Source: Glaciihabitans sp. (GTDB lineage: Bacteria > Actinomycetota > Actinomycetes > Actinomycetales > Microbacteriaceae). From it: a DNA stretch of 64,000 nucleotides. How positions within the stretch are numbered: the stretch's first letter is position 1; the number at the start of each line of letters is the position of its first letter. The notes beneath the pieces were generated by a model. It saw only the letters and a list, made by a program, of their open reading frames with translations. It was not told the DNA's origin and did no database searches. The stretch is taken from the NCBI GenBank assembly GCA_025464095.1, contig JAODMF010000002.1:1-64000 (forward strand). The letters run 5' to 3'. Positions 15,998 to 24,491 of the stretch are shown in pieces. A program made the translations under genes and the position numbers.

Positions 15998-17220
15998 TGC
16001 AGCTGGTCCGATCCACAGAAACGCCCTGGACCAGCCCGGAGCAGTACTGGCCGACGCTCGAGGCCGCGACCTCTGAGCTCGACCCGCCCTACGGTGTCAT
16101 TTCGCTCGAAGCGCTTGCGCACAACGCGTTCGACATGCTCGATCGCGCGGCGGGCAAGCCGATCCGCGTTGCGAGCAAGTCGGTGCGCGTGCGCGCGGTG
16201 CTCGACGCGACCCTCGCCCTGCCGGGGTACGCGGGCGTGCTCGCCTATACGTTGCCCGAGGCGCTGTGGCTGGCAGAAACGATTCCGGATGTCGTGGTCG
16301 GCTATCCGACCGCCGACCGGGCGGCGCTCCGCCGCCTCGCCCTCGACGAGGAGCTCGCGTCCCGGGTGACCATCATGGTCGACTCTGTCGAGCACCTCGA
16401 CTTCGTGGATGCGGTGATCGCGCCTGCCGCGCGCGTGCCGATCCGCGTGTGCATCGAACTCGACGCATCCTGGCTCGGCCCCATCGGACACATCGGCGTA
16501 TTCCGATCTCCCGTACACACGCCGGCGGATGCTCGCGCTCTCGCCGAGGCCGTCGTCGCCCGCCCCGGGTTCACCCTCGTCGGCCTCATGGGGTACGAGG
16601 CGCAGATCGCCGGACTCGTGAACAACCCGGCCGGCCAGGCGCTGCGTGGGATCGCGGTGCGGCAGATTCAGAAGCGCTCGATCGCCGAGCTCGCGACCCG
16701 CCGCGGCGAAGCTGTGGTCGCGGTTCGCCAGGTCGCCGACCTCGAATTCGTGAACGGCGGGGGAACCGGCTCGCTCGAGTCCACCGCCGCCGACGACTCG
16801 GTCACCGAGATCGCCGCCGGCAGCGGGCTCTTCGGACCGCACCTGTTCGACAACTACACCCACTTTCATCCCGCGCCGGCGGCATCCTTCGCCCTCTCCG
16901 TCGTGCGCAAGCCGTCGCCGAAGCTGGTGGCTCTGCTCGGGGGCGGCTGGATCGCATCCGGCCCGTTCTCGGCCGACCGGTCGCCGCGTCCGGTCTGGCC
17001 GGAAGGCCTCGCGACGCTGCCGCGCGAGGGTGCCGGAGAGGTGCAGACGCCGCTCGCCGGCGCGGCCGCGGAGGCGCTGAAGGTGGGCGACAGCGTGTGG
17101 CTGCGCCACACGAAGGCTGGCGAGATGAGCGAACACCTGGACAACTTTGCGGTCGTGGCGAAGGGCGCGATCGTCGAGACCGTGCCGACCTACCGCGGCG
17201 AGGGAAAGGTCTTCCTGTGA
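15997..17220 (+). CDS. PLP-dependent amino acid deaminase/aldolase (D-threonine aldolase / D-serine dehydratase-like)
   Basis: A 407-residue fold-type III PLP enzyme: an alanine-racemase-like N-terminal TIM barrel with the PLP lysine in IRVASKSVRVRAV (about residue 60), GGGTGSL for phosphate binding near residue 250, and a C-terminal beta domain with LLGGGWIASGP and LRHTKAGEMSEHLDNF. The last contains His residues like those that bind the metal in D-serine dehydratase and D-threonine aldolase. The precise substrate is not determinable. GTG 15997 overlaps the MFS stop (TAGTG), and the 3' end overlaps the oxidase gene as GTGA. Confidence 0.85.
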   Translation: MQLVRSTETPWTSPEQYWPTLEAATSELDPPYGVISLEALAHNAFDMLDRAAGKPIRVASKSVRVRAVLDATLALPGYAGVLAYTLPEALWLAETIPDVVVGYPTADRAALRRLALDEELASRVTIMVDSVEHLDFVDAVIAPAARVPIRVCIELDASWLGPIGHIGVFRSPVHTPADARALAEAVVARPGFTLVGLMGYEAQIAGLVNNPAGQALRGIAVRQIQKRSIAELATRRGEAVVAVRQVADLEFVNGGGTGSLESTAADDSVTEIAAGSGLFGPHLFDNYTHFHPAPAASFALSVVRKPSPKLVALLGGGWIASGPFSADRSPRPVWPEGLATLPREGAGEVQTPLAGAAAEALKVGDSVWLRHTKAGEMSEHLDNFAVVAKGAIVETVPTYRGEGKVFL

Positions 17221-18533
17221 GCACGGAGCTCCTTGCCGCGCCGACCTGGCACAACTGGGGGCGGAGTGAGAGCTCGAACCCGGCGTTCATCGTGCGCCCG
17301 ACGAGCATCGACGATGTGCAGGCGGTGGTTCGCGAGGCGGCGCGTCGCGGACTGACCGTCAAGCCCATCGGTGCGGGCCACAGCTTTACGGCGATCGGGG
17401 CGACGGACGGCCTTCGTCTGGACATGTCGGGCATCCGCGGCGTGCTGGGTGTCGACGGTATGCGGGTCACGCTCGGCGCGGGCACGCACCTGTACGAACT
17501 GCCCGGCCTGCTCGGGCCGCTCGGCCTCGCGCTGACCAACATGGGAGACGTCGACCGGCAGACCATCTCGGGTGCGACCTCGACCGGTACGCACGGAACC
17601 GGTAGCCGGTTCGGCGGAATCTCGACGCAGCTGCGCGCGCTGACGCTGGTGACCGCCGACGGTGACGTGCTCCGGGTCAGCGAGACGGAGAACCCGGAGC
17701 TCCTGCCGGCCGCCGCGCTCGGTCTCGGCGCGCTGGGAGTCGTCGTCGACGTCACGGTCGAGTGCGTGCCGACGTTCGTGATGCGTGCGGTCGAGCATCC
17801 GGAGCCCCTCGATGACGTGCTCGACAGCTGGCTGGCGCGCGTGGCGTCGATCGACCACTTCGAGTTCTACTGGTTTCCGCACACCGATGTCGCGCTCGGA
17901 AAGACGAACACCCGGCTGCCCGCCGATACCCCACTCGACAGGCTCTCGCCGATGCGCGAGTGGGTGGACGACAAGTTCATGTCGAACACGGTGCTCGCGG
18001 CGATCTGCAACCTCGGGCGCGTGCTGCCCGCGCTCACCCCGCCGATCAACCGGCTGGCGAGCAAACTCACGGGGGATCGCGAGTTCACGGACCTCTCGCA
18101 GGCCGTGTTCGTGACCGACCGCACGACGCGCTTTCGCGAGATGGAGTACGCGATTCCGCTGGCCTCGGTTCCGGATGCCCTGCGCGCCGTTCGCGACCTG
18201 ATCAACGCTCGCGGCTGGCGCATCTCCTTCCCGGTCGAGGTGCGTGCCGCAGCGGCGGATGACCTGCTGCTGTCGACCGCGGCCGGTCGCGCGAGCGGGT
18301 ACATTGCCGTGCATCGCTACTTTCGCGAAGACCCGGAGGAGTATTTCCGCGCGGTCGAGCAGATCATGATCGGGTTCGGCGGTCGGCCGCACTGGGGCAA
18401 GATGCACTACCGCGATCACGCCTCGCTCGAGACCGTGTACCCGCGCATGGGCGAATTCGTGACCATTCGTGATCGCCTCGACCCCGAGCGTCGTTTCGGC
18501 AACCCCTACCTCGCGAGAGTGCTGGGCGCATAA
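17217..18533 (+). CDS. FAD-linked D-arabinono-1,4-lactone / alditol oxidase family protein
   Basis: A 438-residue flavoprotein oxidase. The N-terminal PCMH-type FAD-binding domain has FIVRPTSIDDVQAVV, PIGAGHSFT and TSTGTHGTGSRFGG. The C-terminal ALO domain ends with the conserved PHWGKMHYRDHASLE and RRFGNPYL motifs. Relatives oxidise sugar lactones or alditols with O2 or a dehydrogenase acceptor. GTG 17217 overlaps the upstream stop. The pairing of this oxidase with a PLP aldolase/deaminase and an MFS symporter under TetR control suggests a small catabolic pathway, possibly joining a hydroxy-amino acid and a polyol; that pathway is inferred, not known. Confidence 0.9.
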   Translation: MSTELLAAPTWHNWGRSESSNPAFIVRPTSIDDVQAVVREAARRGLTVKPIGAGHSFTAIGATDGLRLDMSGIRGVLGVDGMRVTLGAGTHLYELPGLLGPLGLALTNMGDVDRQTISGATSTGTHGTGSRFGGISTQLRALTLVTADGDVLRVSETENPELLPAAALGLGALGVVVDVTVECVPTFVMRAVEHPEPLDDVLDSWLARVASIDHFEFYWFPHTDVALGKTNTRLPADTPLDRLSPMREWVDDKFMSNTVLAAICNLGRVLPALTPPINRLASKLTGDREFTDLSQAVFVTDRTTRFREMEYAIPLASVPDALRAVRDLINARGWRISFPVEVRAAAADDLLLSTAAGRASGYIAVHRYFREDPEEYFRAVEQIMIGFGGRPHWGKMHYRDHASLETVYPRMGEFVTIRDRLDPERRFGNPYLARVLGA

Positions 18534-18682
18534 TCCCTCACCCTGCACGCAACCTCACCCCTGGGCGCGTCACGCTCACCCCTGGGCGCTTGACCCTCAC
18601 GCTGCAAAGGATGATTCGGCCGAATCTGGCCTTGCGAAGGAGTTTTTCGCGCGTGGCGCCGCGAACATCCTTCGCAGGCTGA
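18534..18682. other. Convergent intergenic region with short repeats and a palindrome
   Basis: Two direct copies of CTCACCCCTGGGCGC lie in 18550-18593. A perfect 12-bp palindrome, ATTCGGCCGAAT, is at 18614-18625. The region separates the convergent oxidase and apt genes; the palindrome may form part of a terminator, but no T-run is present. Confidence 0.4.
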
Positions 18683-19210
18683 TCAGCGCGTGCTGAGCGC
18701 GCGCACCCGGTAGCCGGGGAGGGCCGCGCGGCCATTCAGCTCGGCCAGTTCCAGCACGACGCTAACTCCCGCCACCTGCCAGCCGGCGCGATCGAGCAGG
18801 GAGACGCCCGCGGCCAGGGTTCCGCCGGTGGCGAGCACGTCATCCAGCAACAGGATGCGGCTGCCGACCGGCAGGTCGTCCGGCTGGATCTCCAGCGTGG
18901 CGCTGCCGTACTCCAGGTCGTAGCTCTGCGCGATGGTCGTGCGCGGCAGCTTGCCCGGCTTGCGGATGATCAGCACCCCGGTCCCCAGGGCGTAGGCGGC
19001 CGCTGCCGCCAGTACGAAGCCGCGCGCCTCGACGCCGGCAACGGCATCCACCTCGCCGCGGAACGGTTCGACCAGCGCCTCGGTGATCGCCCGCAGCGCC
19101 GCGCCGTCGGCGAAGACCGGCGTCAGGTCACGAAACGAGATGCCCGGTTTCGGAAAGTCGGGCACGATCTTGTTGAGGCGGTCGATCTGCTGCTCGGCGG
19201 TTTCCGTCAT
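18683..19210 (-). CDS. apt: Adenine phosphoribosyltransferase
   Basis: Purine salvage enzyme: adenine + PRPP gives AMP, cytoplasmic. The 175-residue protein contains the family markers DFPKPGISFRDLTP (N-terminal adenine-binding region), AGVEARGFVLAAAAA, IRKPGKLP, the Tyr-x-Leu-Glu-Tyr-Gly segment and the PRPP-binding motif LLLDDVLATGGTL. Length matches the family. In many Actinobacteria apt lies between secD/F and relA; here it stands alone, transcribed leftwards and divergent from lemA. Confidence 0.95.
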   Translation of the reverse strand: MTETAEQQIDRLNKIVPDFPKPGISFRDLTPVFADGAALRAITEALVEPFRGEVDAVAGVEARGFVLAAAAAYALGTGVLIIRKPGKLPRTTIAQSYDLEYGSATLEIQPDDLPVGSRILLLDDVLATGGTLAAGVSLLDRAGWQVAGVSVVLELAELNGRAALPGYRVRALSTR

Positions 19211-19318
19211 CCGTCCATTGTGTCAGCGGCGCTGCGACGTGATTCGCGGCGCCGATCCGGCTGCCGCGAGTTCGCTTTGAGCATTACACGGGCCGGTCAC
19301 GGCGCACGCGCACTCCCC

Positions 19319-19331
19319 TATAGTTCTAGGC
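19319..19331 (+). promoter_or_regulatory. Probable leaderless -10 of lemA
   Basis: TATAGT (19319-19324) is followed by 7 bp and then the ATG at 19332. No ribosome binding site is present. Confidence 0.45.
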
Positions 19332-19898
19332 ATGGAAATCCTCATCGTTGTGGGCATCATCGTTCTGCTCCTCGTCATCATTGGTATCTACCTCTGGGCG
19401 ACGTACAACTCGCTTGTCACGCTGAACGTGCGCGTGGATGAGGCGTGGAGCGACATCACCGTTCAGCTCAAGCGTCGAGCTGACCTGCTGCCCAACCTGA
19501 TCGAGACGGTCAAGGGATACGCCGCCCACGAGTCGAGCGTGTTCGAGGCGGTGACCCAGGCCCGCGCAGCGACCATCAACGCGTCGACGCCGGCTCAGGC
19601 ATCCGTCGCCGAGAACCAGATGCAGGGCGCCCTCAAGAGCATTTTCGCTGTCGCTGAGGCATACCCCCAGTTGCAGGCCAGCCAGAACTTCCTCCAGCTG
19701 CAGGCCGAACTGGTCGACACCGAAGACAAGATCCAGGCCTCGCGTCGCTTCTACAACGGTGGCGTGCGTGAGCTGAACACGAAGATCCGCGTGTTCCCGA
19801 ACAATGTCTTCGCCAAGCGCCTCGGCTTCACCGCACGCGAGTTCTTCGAGGTTGCCGACGCCGCAGCCATCGCTGAGCCGCCGCGCGTGCAGTTCTGA
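19332..19898 (+). CDS. lemA: LemA family protein
   Basis: A 188-residue protein with one N-terminal transmembrane helix (residues 3-22) and a helical cytoplasmic domain: YNSLVTLNVRVDEAWSDI, QLKRRADLLPNLIETVKGYA and a C-terminal ARRFYN/IRVFPNN-type stretch. All are LemA hallmarks. Function is unclear. It is commonly paired, as here, with an M48 metalloprotease gene 36 bp downstream, suggesting a shared role in membrane protein quality control. Confidence 0.93.
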   Translation: MEILIVVGIIVLLLVIIGIYLWATYNSLVTLNVRVDEAWSDITVQLKRRADLLPNLIETVKGYAAHESSVFEAVTQARAATINASTPAQASVAENQMQGALKSIFAVAEAYPQLQASQNFLQLQAELVDTEDKIQASRRFYNGGVRELNTKIRVFPNNVFAKRLGFTAREFFEVADAAAIAEPPRVQF

Positions 19899-19934
19899 TT
19901 GTCAACTGACTCACCGACCAGAGGCTAGGACTCC

Positions 19935-20822
19935 ATGTATCGCGCCATCGCCGCGAACAAGCGCAACACCGTGTTCATCATCGCGATCTTCCTGGTGATC
20001 ATCGCGGCACTTGGCTACATCGCCGACCTGATCTGGGGCGGGGGCAGCTGGGGCATCTTCATCGGCACGATCATCGGTGCCCTGCTCTACACGATCGCCC
20101 AGTATTTCTGGGCGGGTGGCCAGGCGCTGGCGATCAGCGGCGCACACCAGATCCAGAAGGCAGACAACCCGCGACTGTTCCGCATCGTCGAGAATCTGGC
20201 GATCACGACCGGCATGCCGACGCCGAAGATCTACATCATCAATGACCCGGCGCCGAACGCGTTCGCGACCGGGCGTGACCCGCAGCACGCCGTCGTTGCA
20301 GCGACCACCGGAATCCTCGAACTGATGGATGACTCGGAACTCGAAGCCGTCATGGCCCACGAGATGGGCCACGTGCAGAACTACGACATCCGGGTGTCGA
20401 CCATCGTGTTCGGACTAGTTGTCGCCATCGGGTTCATCGCCGACATCCTGCTGCGCCTGAGCTTCTTCGGTGGTCGCGACAACCGCAACAACGGTGGCAA
20501 CCCGGTCGTGCTGGTGCTCGGACTGGTGGCCATCGTGGTTGCGCCGATCGTTGCCGCCGTCGTGCAGGCTGCTATCTCCCGCCAGCGCGAGTACCTCGCC
20601 GATGCGACCAGCGCGATGACCACCCGCAACCCGGTGGCGCTGGAGACCGCGCTTGCGAAGCTGGGCACGTACGGTCGCCCGGTCGCCCGACAGAACTCGA
20701 GCATGGCGCACATGTGGATCGCCGACCCGAACAAGCCCGGCGTGATCGAGAAGCTGTTCAGCACCCACCCGCCGATCGCCGACCGCATCAAGCGCCTCGA
20801 CGAGATCGGCAGCAAGTTCTAG
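19935..20822 (+). CDS. htpX: HtpX-like membrane-bound zinc metalloprotease (M48)
   Basis: A 295-residue integral membrane endopeptidase that degrades misfolded membrane proteins. It has two N-terminal transmembrane helices, the zinc motif HEMGH at about residue 140 in VMAHEMGHVQN, two further helices, and the third zinc ligand Glu in QREYLADATSA. The C-terminal STHPPIADRIKRL is typical. GAGG/AGGA sequences lie just before ATG 19935. Co-directional with lemA, probably one transcript. Confidence 0.94.
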   Translation: MYRAIAANKRNTVFIIAIFLVIIAALGYIADLIWGGGSWGIFIGTIIGALLYTIAQYFWAGGQALAISGAHQIQKADNPRLFRIVENLAITTGMPTPKIYIINDPAPNAFATGRDPQHAVVAATTGILELMDDSELEAVMAHEMGHVQNYDIRVSTIVFGLVVAIGFIADILLRLSFFGGRDNRNNGGNPVVLVLGLVAIVVAPIVAAVVQAAISRQREYLADATSAMTTRNPVALETALAKLGTYGRPVARQNSSMAHMWIADPNKPGVIEKLFSTHPPIADRIKRLDEIGSKF

Positions 20823-20865
20823 GAACCGCTGCCGACCCGGTAGGGCGCTCTCGTCGACGGACGAC

Positions 20866-22050
20866 CTAGCCGAGGTTGCCGACGATCGTCGCGCCGAGGC
20901 TTTCGAGCTTGTGCCTGAGTCCGGGGATCTTCGGCATGCCGCTGTCGGATGACGAGTTCACGATCACCTCAATCCAGTTGCCACCGACCGCGAGGTCGAG
21001 GATGCAGCCGTCGTCCTTGGCGCCGCAGCGGATCCAGGCACCATCGGCGTCGGTGAGCCCGGCAATCGTCACCTCGGTCGGAGCCGACGGGTCGGTCATG
21101 AAGGGGGTTGCTGAGCTCAACGCCCAGGCGCCGCCGGGAAGCACGTCCAGGGCCGCGACGCTGCTGTCGCTGGCCGGGATCGTCCAGATGCATCCGTCGG
21201 CGTGGGCATTCAACGCAGCGCTGGCCTCCAGCGACCAGCCGCCGCCCTCGCCGAAGTGGCGGGCGGTCACCGCCGTGGCGAGGCCGAGCTTCGCCTTGAG
21301 CGTGCTCGCCGCGACGTAGCCGCTGCAGGAGTGCGGAAGGGCCAGGGTGGTCGAGGGTGGCGACCACCGCGGTGTCGGGGCGGCGGATGCGCCAACGCCG
21401 GCCAGGATGCCGTCAATGAGCGGCTTCGTCTTCTTCGCCAGCTTCTTCGCGCTCGCAGTGGTCGACGCATCCATTCCCGTCACCACCGCGGAGACCCAGT
21501 AATCGTTCACGAGCGCATTCACGTAGCAGTTCGGAACCTCGCCGCCCTGGAAGCAGTTGACCTCCGTGTTGGTTGCCAGGGAGTAGTACTTCTTGTATTT
21601 CGCGAACCCCTTCGACGGGTTGTCGTTGGGCAGCACGAGCAGCGTGACCCCCTGCCGACCGCCGTAACTGCCGTCTTTCTTGTACTCGGGAAGCCCGTTG
21701 TTCCAGGTGCAGGCGAGCCCGCCATCCGTTTGCACGAAGTACGCGGGGTCGATGGCGAAGCCGCGGGCTCCAGCATCCACGCCCGGGTCGCGCGCTTCGA
21801 CGGGGTCGGTGAAGGTGCTCGCCAGCGTGGCGCCAGCGGCGAGGTCAGAGCACTCGATGTCGAGGCGCGGGGTCGGCAGCTGTGCCTCGGGGGCAGCGGT
21901 GGGTGTCGCGCGCGGTGTCGAAACGACGGGGGCCGACGTCGGAGCCGAGGACACGGTCGGAAGAGCGGAGCATGCGGCTGCCGTGAGGACCATCGCCGCG
22001 GCTAGGGTCAGGCTGGCTGCTGTGCGAAAGAGGATGTGATTCGTTGTCAT
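20866..22050 (-). CDS. Predicted secreted or lipoprotein, unknown function
   Basis: A 394-residue protein with an N-terminal export signal (residues 9-27) ending in TAAACS, a weak lipobox with Cys27, then a Ser/Pro/Thr/Ala-rich linker of about 30 residues. The mature part seems to hold two related halves: each starts with a Cys followed by a Val/Leu-Ala-Ala-Ser/Thr-type segment (ECSDLAAGATLAS; HSCSGYVAASTLKAKL) and later has a Cys-x-Trp (ACTWNN; GCIWTIP) and a Cys pair. This suggests an internal duplication with disulphide-linked domains. No named family is recognised. It stands alone, convergent with htpX. Confidence 0.8.
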   Translation of the reverse strand: MTTNHILFRTAASLTLAAAMVLTAAACSALPTVSSAPTSAPVVSTPRATPTAAPEAQLPTPRLDIECSDLAAGATLASTFTDPVEARDPGVDAGARGFAIDPAYFVQTDGGLACTWNNGLPEYKKDGSYGGRQGVTLLVLPNDNPSKGFAKYKKYYSLATNTEVNCFQGGEVPNCYVNALVNDYWVSAVVTGMDASTTASAKKLAKKTKPLIDGILAGVGASAAPTPRWSPPSTTLALPHSCSGYVAASTLKAKLGLATAVTARHFGEGGGWSLEASAALNAHADGCIWTIPASDSSVAALDVLPGGAWALSSATPFMTDPSAPTEVTIAGLTDADGAWIRCGAKDDGCILDLAVGGNWIEVIVNSSSDSGMPKIPGLRHKLESLGATIVGNLG

Positions 22051-22076
22051 GTAAGACCGACGCGCGAGGGCCTCGG

Positions 22077-23315
22077 TCAGGTTGACAGCGGATCGTATTT
22101 CGCTGGAACCAGGCCGAGCGCGCCAGCGAGGTCGTCTGCCAGGTCGCCGCGCTGCACCACCGCGATCGAGTCGAGCCCCTGCCAGTCACGGGTCGATTCG
22201 AGCAGTGGCACGAGGCGCTGCTCGAATCCCGGGGGAGCGTGCGGCTCGCGCCACGCCGACTGCACTCGAAGCACGCGATTCTGCCGATCACTCTTCAGGT
22301 CGATGCGCCCGACGACCTGGTCGTCGAGAAGGATCGGCAGCGTGTAGTACCCGTAAACTCGCTTCGCCGCCGGCGTGTAAATCTCGATGCGGTAGTGGAA
22401 GTCGAACAGGCGAAGCGCCCGGTCACGCTCCCACACCACCGGATCGAAGGGGGAGAGCAGGGCAGCGGCGTCGAGGCGGCGGGGGATGCGGGCAGTCGGA
22501 TCCAGGTACGCCGTGAGCGGCCTGCCGTTGGTCTCCCAGCCCTGCACCGTTACCGGGTCGATGAGCCCCTCTTCCGCGAGTTCCGCGAGAACTGGAGCCG
22601 ACCACGTCTTCATGATGCGGTAGTAGTCGGCGATGTCGCCGACGGTGCCGATGCCGTGGTGCCGGGTGGCCCGCAGCAGCAACTCGCGAATCGCCGCATC
22701 CCGGGGGATCGCGACGTTGAGCACGTCGGAGGGCAGCACCTGCTCGGCCAGCGCGTAGCTGCGCTCGAAATTGGTGCGGCCGGCGGAGACGACCTCGCCC
22801 CAGAAGAACAGGTACTCGAGGCCGAGCTTCACGTCAGACCAGCCCCACCAGCTGCCCTTGCTGCGATTGCTCTCGTGCTCGATCTTGCCCGCGGGCAGCG
22901 GTCCCTTCTCCGCCAGTTCCGCGCGCAGCCAGTCGAGCATGGGCTTGTTCGCGTGGATCCACGACTTCGGATTATTCTCGCTGCGGGTACGGTTCCAGTC
23001 CATGCGCCAGCGCCACAGTGGCCAGTCCTCCACGGGGATGATGGATGCGACGTGCGCCCAGGTCTCGGTGAACCGCGCCTTCGTGCTGAAGGTCAGTCGA
23101 TCGAGGTCCGCCTTCTCATAGGCGCCGAGTCGCGCAAAGACGGGCAGGTAGTGGCTGCGTTCGAAGACGTTCACCGAGTCGATCTGCAGCAGTCCCAGCC
23201 GGTGGATGAGGGCATCCAGTTGCCGGATGCCCGGGGCCGCCCCTCGCGGCCGCCCGAACCCCTGTGCGGCCAGTGCGATGCGTCGCGCCTGCGCCGCTGA
23301 GACCGAGGTTGTCAC
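22077..23315 (-). CDS. YcaQ/AlkX-like winged-helix DNA glycosylase
   Basis: A 412-residue member of the HTH_42 family, whose characterised members (E. coli YcaQ, Streptomyces AlkZ) unhook DNA interstrand crosslinks or alkylated bases. It has N-terminal SAAQARRIALAAQGF, the catalytic-loop QxD in LLQIDSVNVF, HYLPVFARLGAY, tandem winged helices, and a C-terminal beta domain with LLSPFDPVVWERDRA and LFDFHYRIEIY. Start: GTG 23315, because TATCGT lies 7 bp upstream; a longer reading from 23339 is less likely. A resident housekeeping-type repair gene; no antibiotic cluster is visible nearby. Confidence 0.88.
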   Translation of the reverse strand: MTTSVSAAQARRIALAAQGFGRPRGAAPGIRQLDALIHRLGLLQIDSVNVFERSHYLPVFARLGAYEKADLDRLTFSTKARFTETWAHVASIIPVEDWPLWRWRMDWNRTRSENNPKSWIHANKPMLDWLRAELAEKGPLPAGKIEHESNRSKGSWWGWSDVKLGLEYLFFWGEVVSAGRTNFERSYALAEQVLPSDVLNVAIPRDAAIRELLLRATRHHGIGTVGDIADYYRIMKTWSAPVLAELAEEGLIDPVTVQGWETNGRPLTAYLDPTARIPRRLDAAALLSPFDPVVWERDRALRLFDFHYRIEIYTPAAKRVYGYYTLPILLDDQVVGRIDLKSDRQNRVLRVQSAWREPHAPPGFEQRLVPLLESTRDWQGLDSIAVVQRGDLADDLAGALGLVPAKYDPLST

Positions 23316-23382
23316 GCACCCGACGATACTGGGCGGCACCGACGCGCGGCTTAATCGCCGAGCCGCCGTGCGGGTGGTCGTT

Positions 23383-23909
23383 GGTTGAGTACGTTGCCGA
23401 CGGAGGAGGCCGCGTGGTCGTTGGTTGAGTACGTTGCCGACGGAGGAGGCCGCGTATCGAAACCGGTGTTGCTCAGGTCGGGTTTCGATACGCGCGTCGC
23501 CGTGGACGGCGCCGTGCTACTCAACCGGCGGGGGTGCGGGTGGTTGTTGGTTGAGTACGCTGCCGACGGAGGAGGCCGCGTATCGAAACCGGTGGTGGTC
23601 AGGTCGGGTTTCGATACGCGCGTCGCCGTGGGCGGCGCCGTGCTACTCAACCGGCGGGGGTGCGGGTGGTTGTTGGTTGAGTACGCTGCCGACGCAGGAG
23701 GCCGCGTATCGAAACCGGTGTTGCTCAGGTGGGGTTTCGATACGCGCGTCGCCGTGGCCGGCGTCGTGCTACTCAACCGGCGGGGTGCGGGTGGTCCTGG
23801 TCGTTGGTTGAGTACGCTGCCGACGGAGGAGGCCGCGTATCGAAACCGGTGTTGCTCGGGTCGGGTTTCGATACGCGCGTCGCCGCGGGCGGCGTCGTGC
23901 TACTCAACC
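23383..23909. repeat. Array of 104-bp nested inverted-repeat units
   Basis: Four near-identical units lie at 23423-23526, 23549-23652, 23675-23778 and 23806-23909, preceded by a 34-bp partial left arm at 23383. Each unit is two nested inverted repeats: outer GGTTGAGTA...TACTCAACC and inner TATCGAAACC...GGTTTCGATA, so each can fold into one long hairpin. Spacers of 22-27 bp (CGGGGGTGCGGGTGG-type) are themselves similar. Period is 126 bp for the first three. Similar palindromes are scattered in Microbacteriaceae genomes. Not CRISPR: units are long and spacers are not unique. Confidence 0.85.
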
Positions 23910-24230
23910 AGCGGGGAGGGTGCCGAAGTGATCCGCCCGCTGCCTCTCGATCCAACTCACTTTCCGGCTCAATGCCGGCAGCTCGTTGAGGGATCCGGCT
24001 ATCAGCGCCTCACGTTTCGCGCGCGACCAGCCCTGAACGCGCTTCTCCATCGCGTACGCCTCGGCCACGGTGGAAAATTCCTGGGCGAACACGAGTTGAA
24101 CCGGGAGTCGGCGCTTCGTGTAATTCGCTCCCTCGCCGGAGGAGTGCTGGGCGAACCGCAGCGCGAGGTTGGTTGTGCTGCCTACGTAGTACGACCCGTC
24201 TCCGCACAGGAGTATGTACGTCCAGCCCAT
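23904..24230 (-). CDS. Single-domain GIY-YIG nuclease (UPF0213/YhbQ-like)
   Basis: A 108-residue protein starting MGWTYILLCGDGSYYVGST, which contains the GIY-YIG motif (Trp-Tyr-Ile-x8-Tyr-Tyr-Val-Gly). The catalytic Arg lies in LALRFAQHSSG. The motif KRRLPVQLVF, a conserved Glu in ATEAYAMEKRVQGWSRAKRE-type helix, and a C-terminal basic tail follow. Start ATG 24230 fits the domain; upstream ATG 24278 is possible. The stop codon TGA at 23904-23906 is supplied by the outer arm of the last repeat unit, so gene and repeats are physically merged. It may act on the hairpin repeats that flank it; that is inference. Confidence 0.85.
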   Translation of the reverse strand: MGWTYILLCGDGSYYVGSTTNLALRFAQHSSGEGANYTKRRLPVQLVFAQEFSTVAEAYAMEKRVQGWSRAKREALIAGSLNELPALSRKVSWIERQRADHFGTLPAG

Positions 24231-24287
24231 CCCATGATCGTCGCAGCACCCTGGATGTCGTGCTCGAGTTCTGCACATCGCGGTGGG

Positions 24288-24401
24288 GGTTTCGATACGC
24301 GCGGCGCCGTGGACGGCGCCGTGCTACTCAACCAGCGGCGCCGCGAGCGGCGCCGTGCTACTCAACCAGCGGCGCCAGCGGCGGCGCCGCGCTACTGAAC
24401 C
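24288..24401. repeat. Partial (right-arm) copies of the same inverted repeat
   Basis: GGTTTCGATA at 24288-24297 followed by three right outer arms: TACTCAACC at 24325-24333 and 24359-24367, and the variant TACTGAACC at 24393-24401, joined by GCGGCGCC-type spacers. Left arms are absent. Together with 23383-23909 these flank the GIY-YIG gene on both sides. Confidence 0.75.
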
Positions 24402-24479
24402 AGCGACAGGGCGCCCGCGGGAGCGTATCGACCACCCGCGAGCGACGCAAGTGGTCAGGTTCGGCCTGAAGCCGAGTTC

Positions 24480-24491
24480 TAGACTGGCGAA
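24480..24491 (+). promoter_or_regulatory. Probable leaderless -10 of the AI-2E transporter gene
   Basis: TAGACT (24480-24485) is followed by 6 bp and then the ATG at 24492. Confidence 0.45.

Noticed and set aside
23423-23909. Possible CRISPR array
   Set aside because: Repeat units are 104 bp and themselves palindromic, the 22-27 bp spacers are nearly identical rather than unique, and no cas genes are present.
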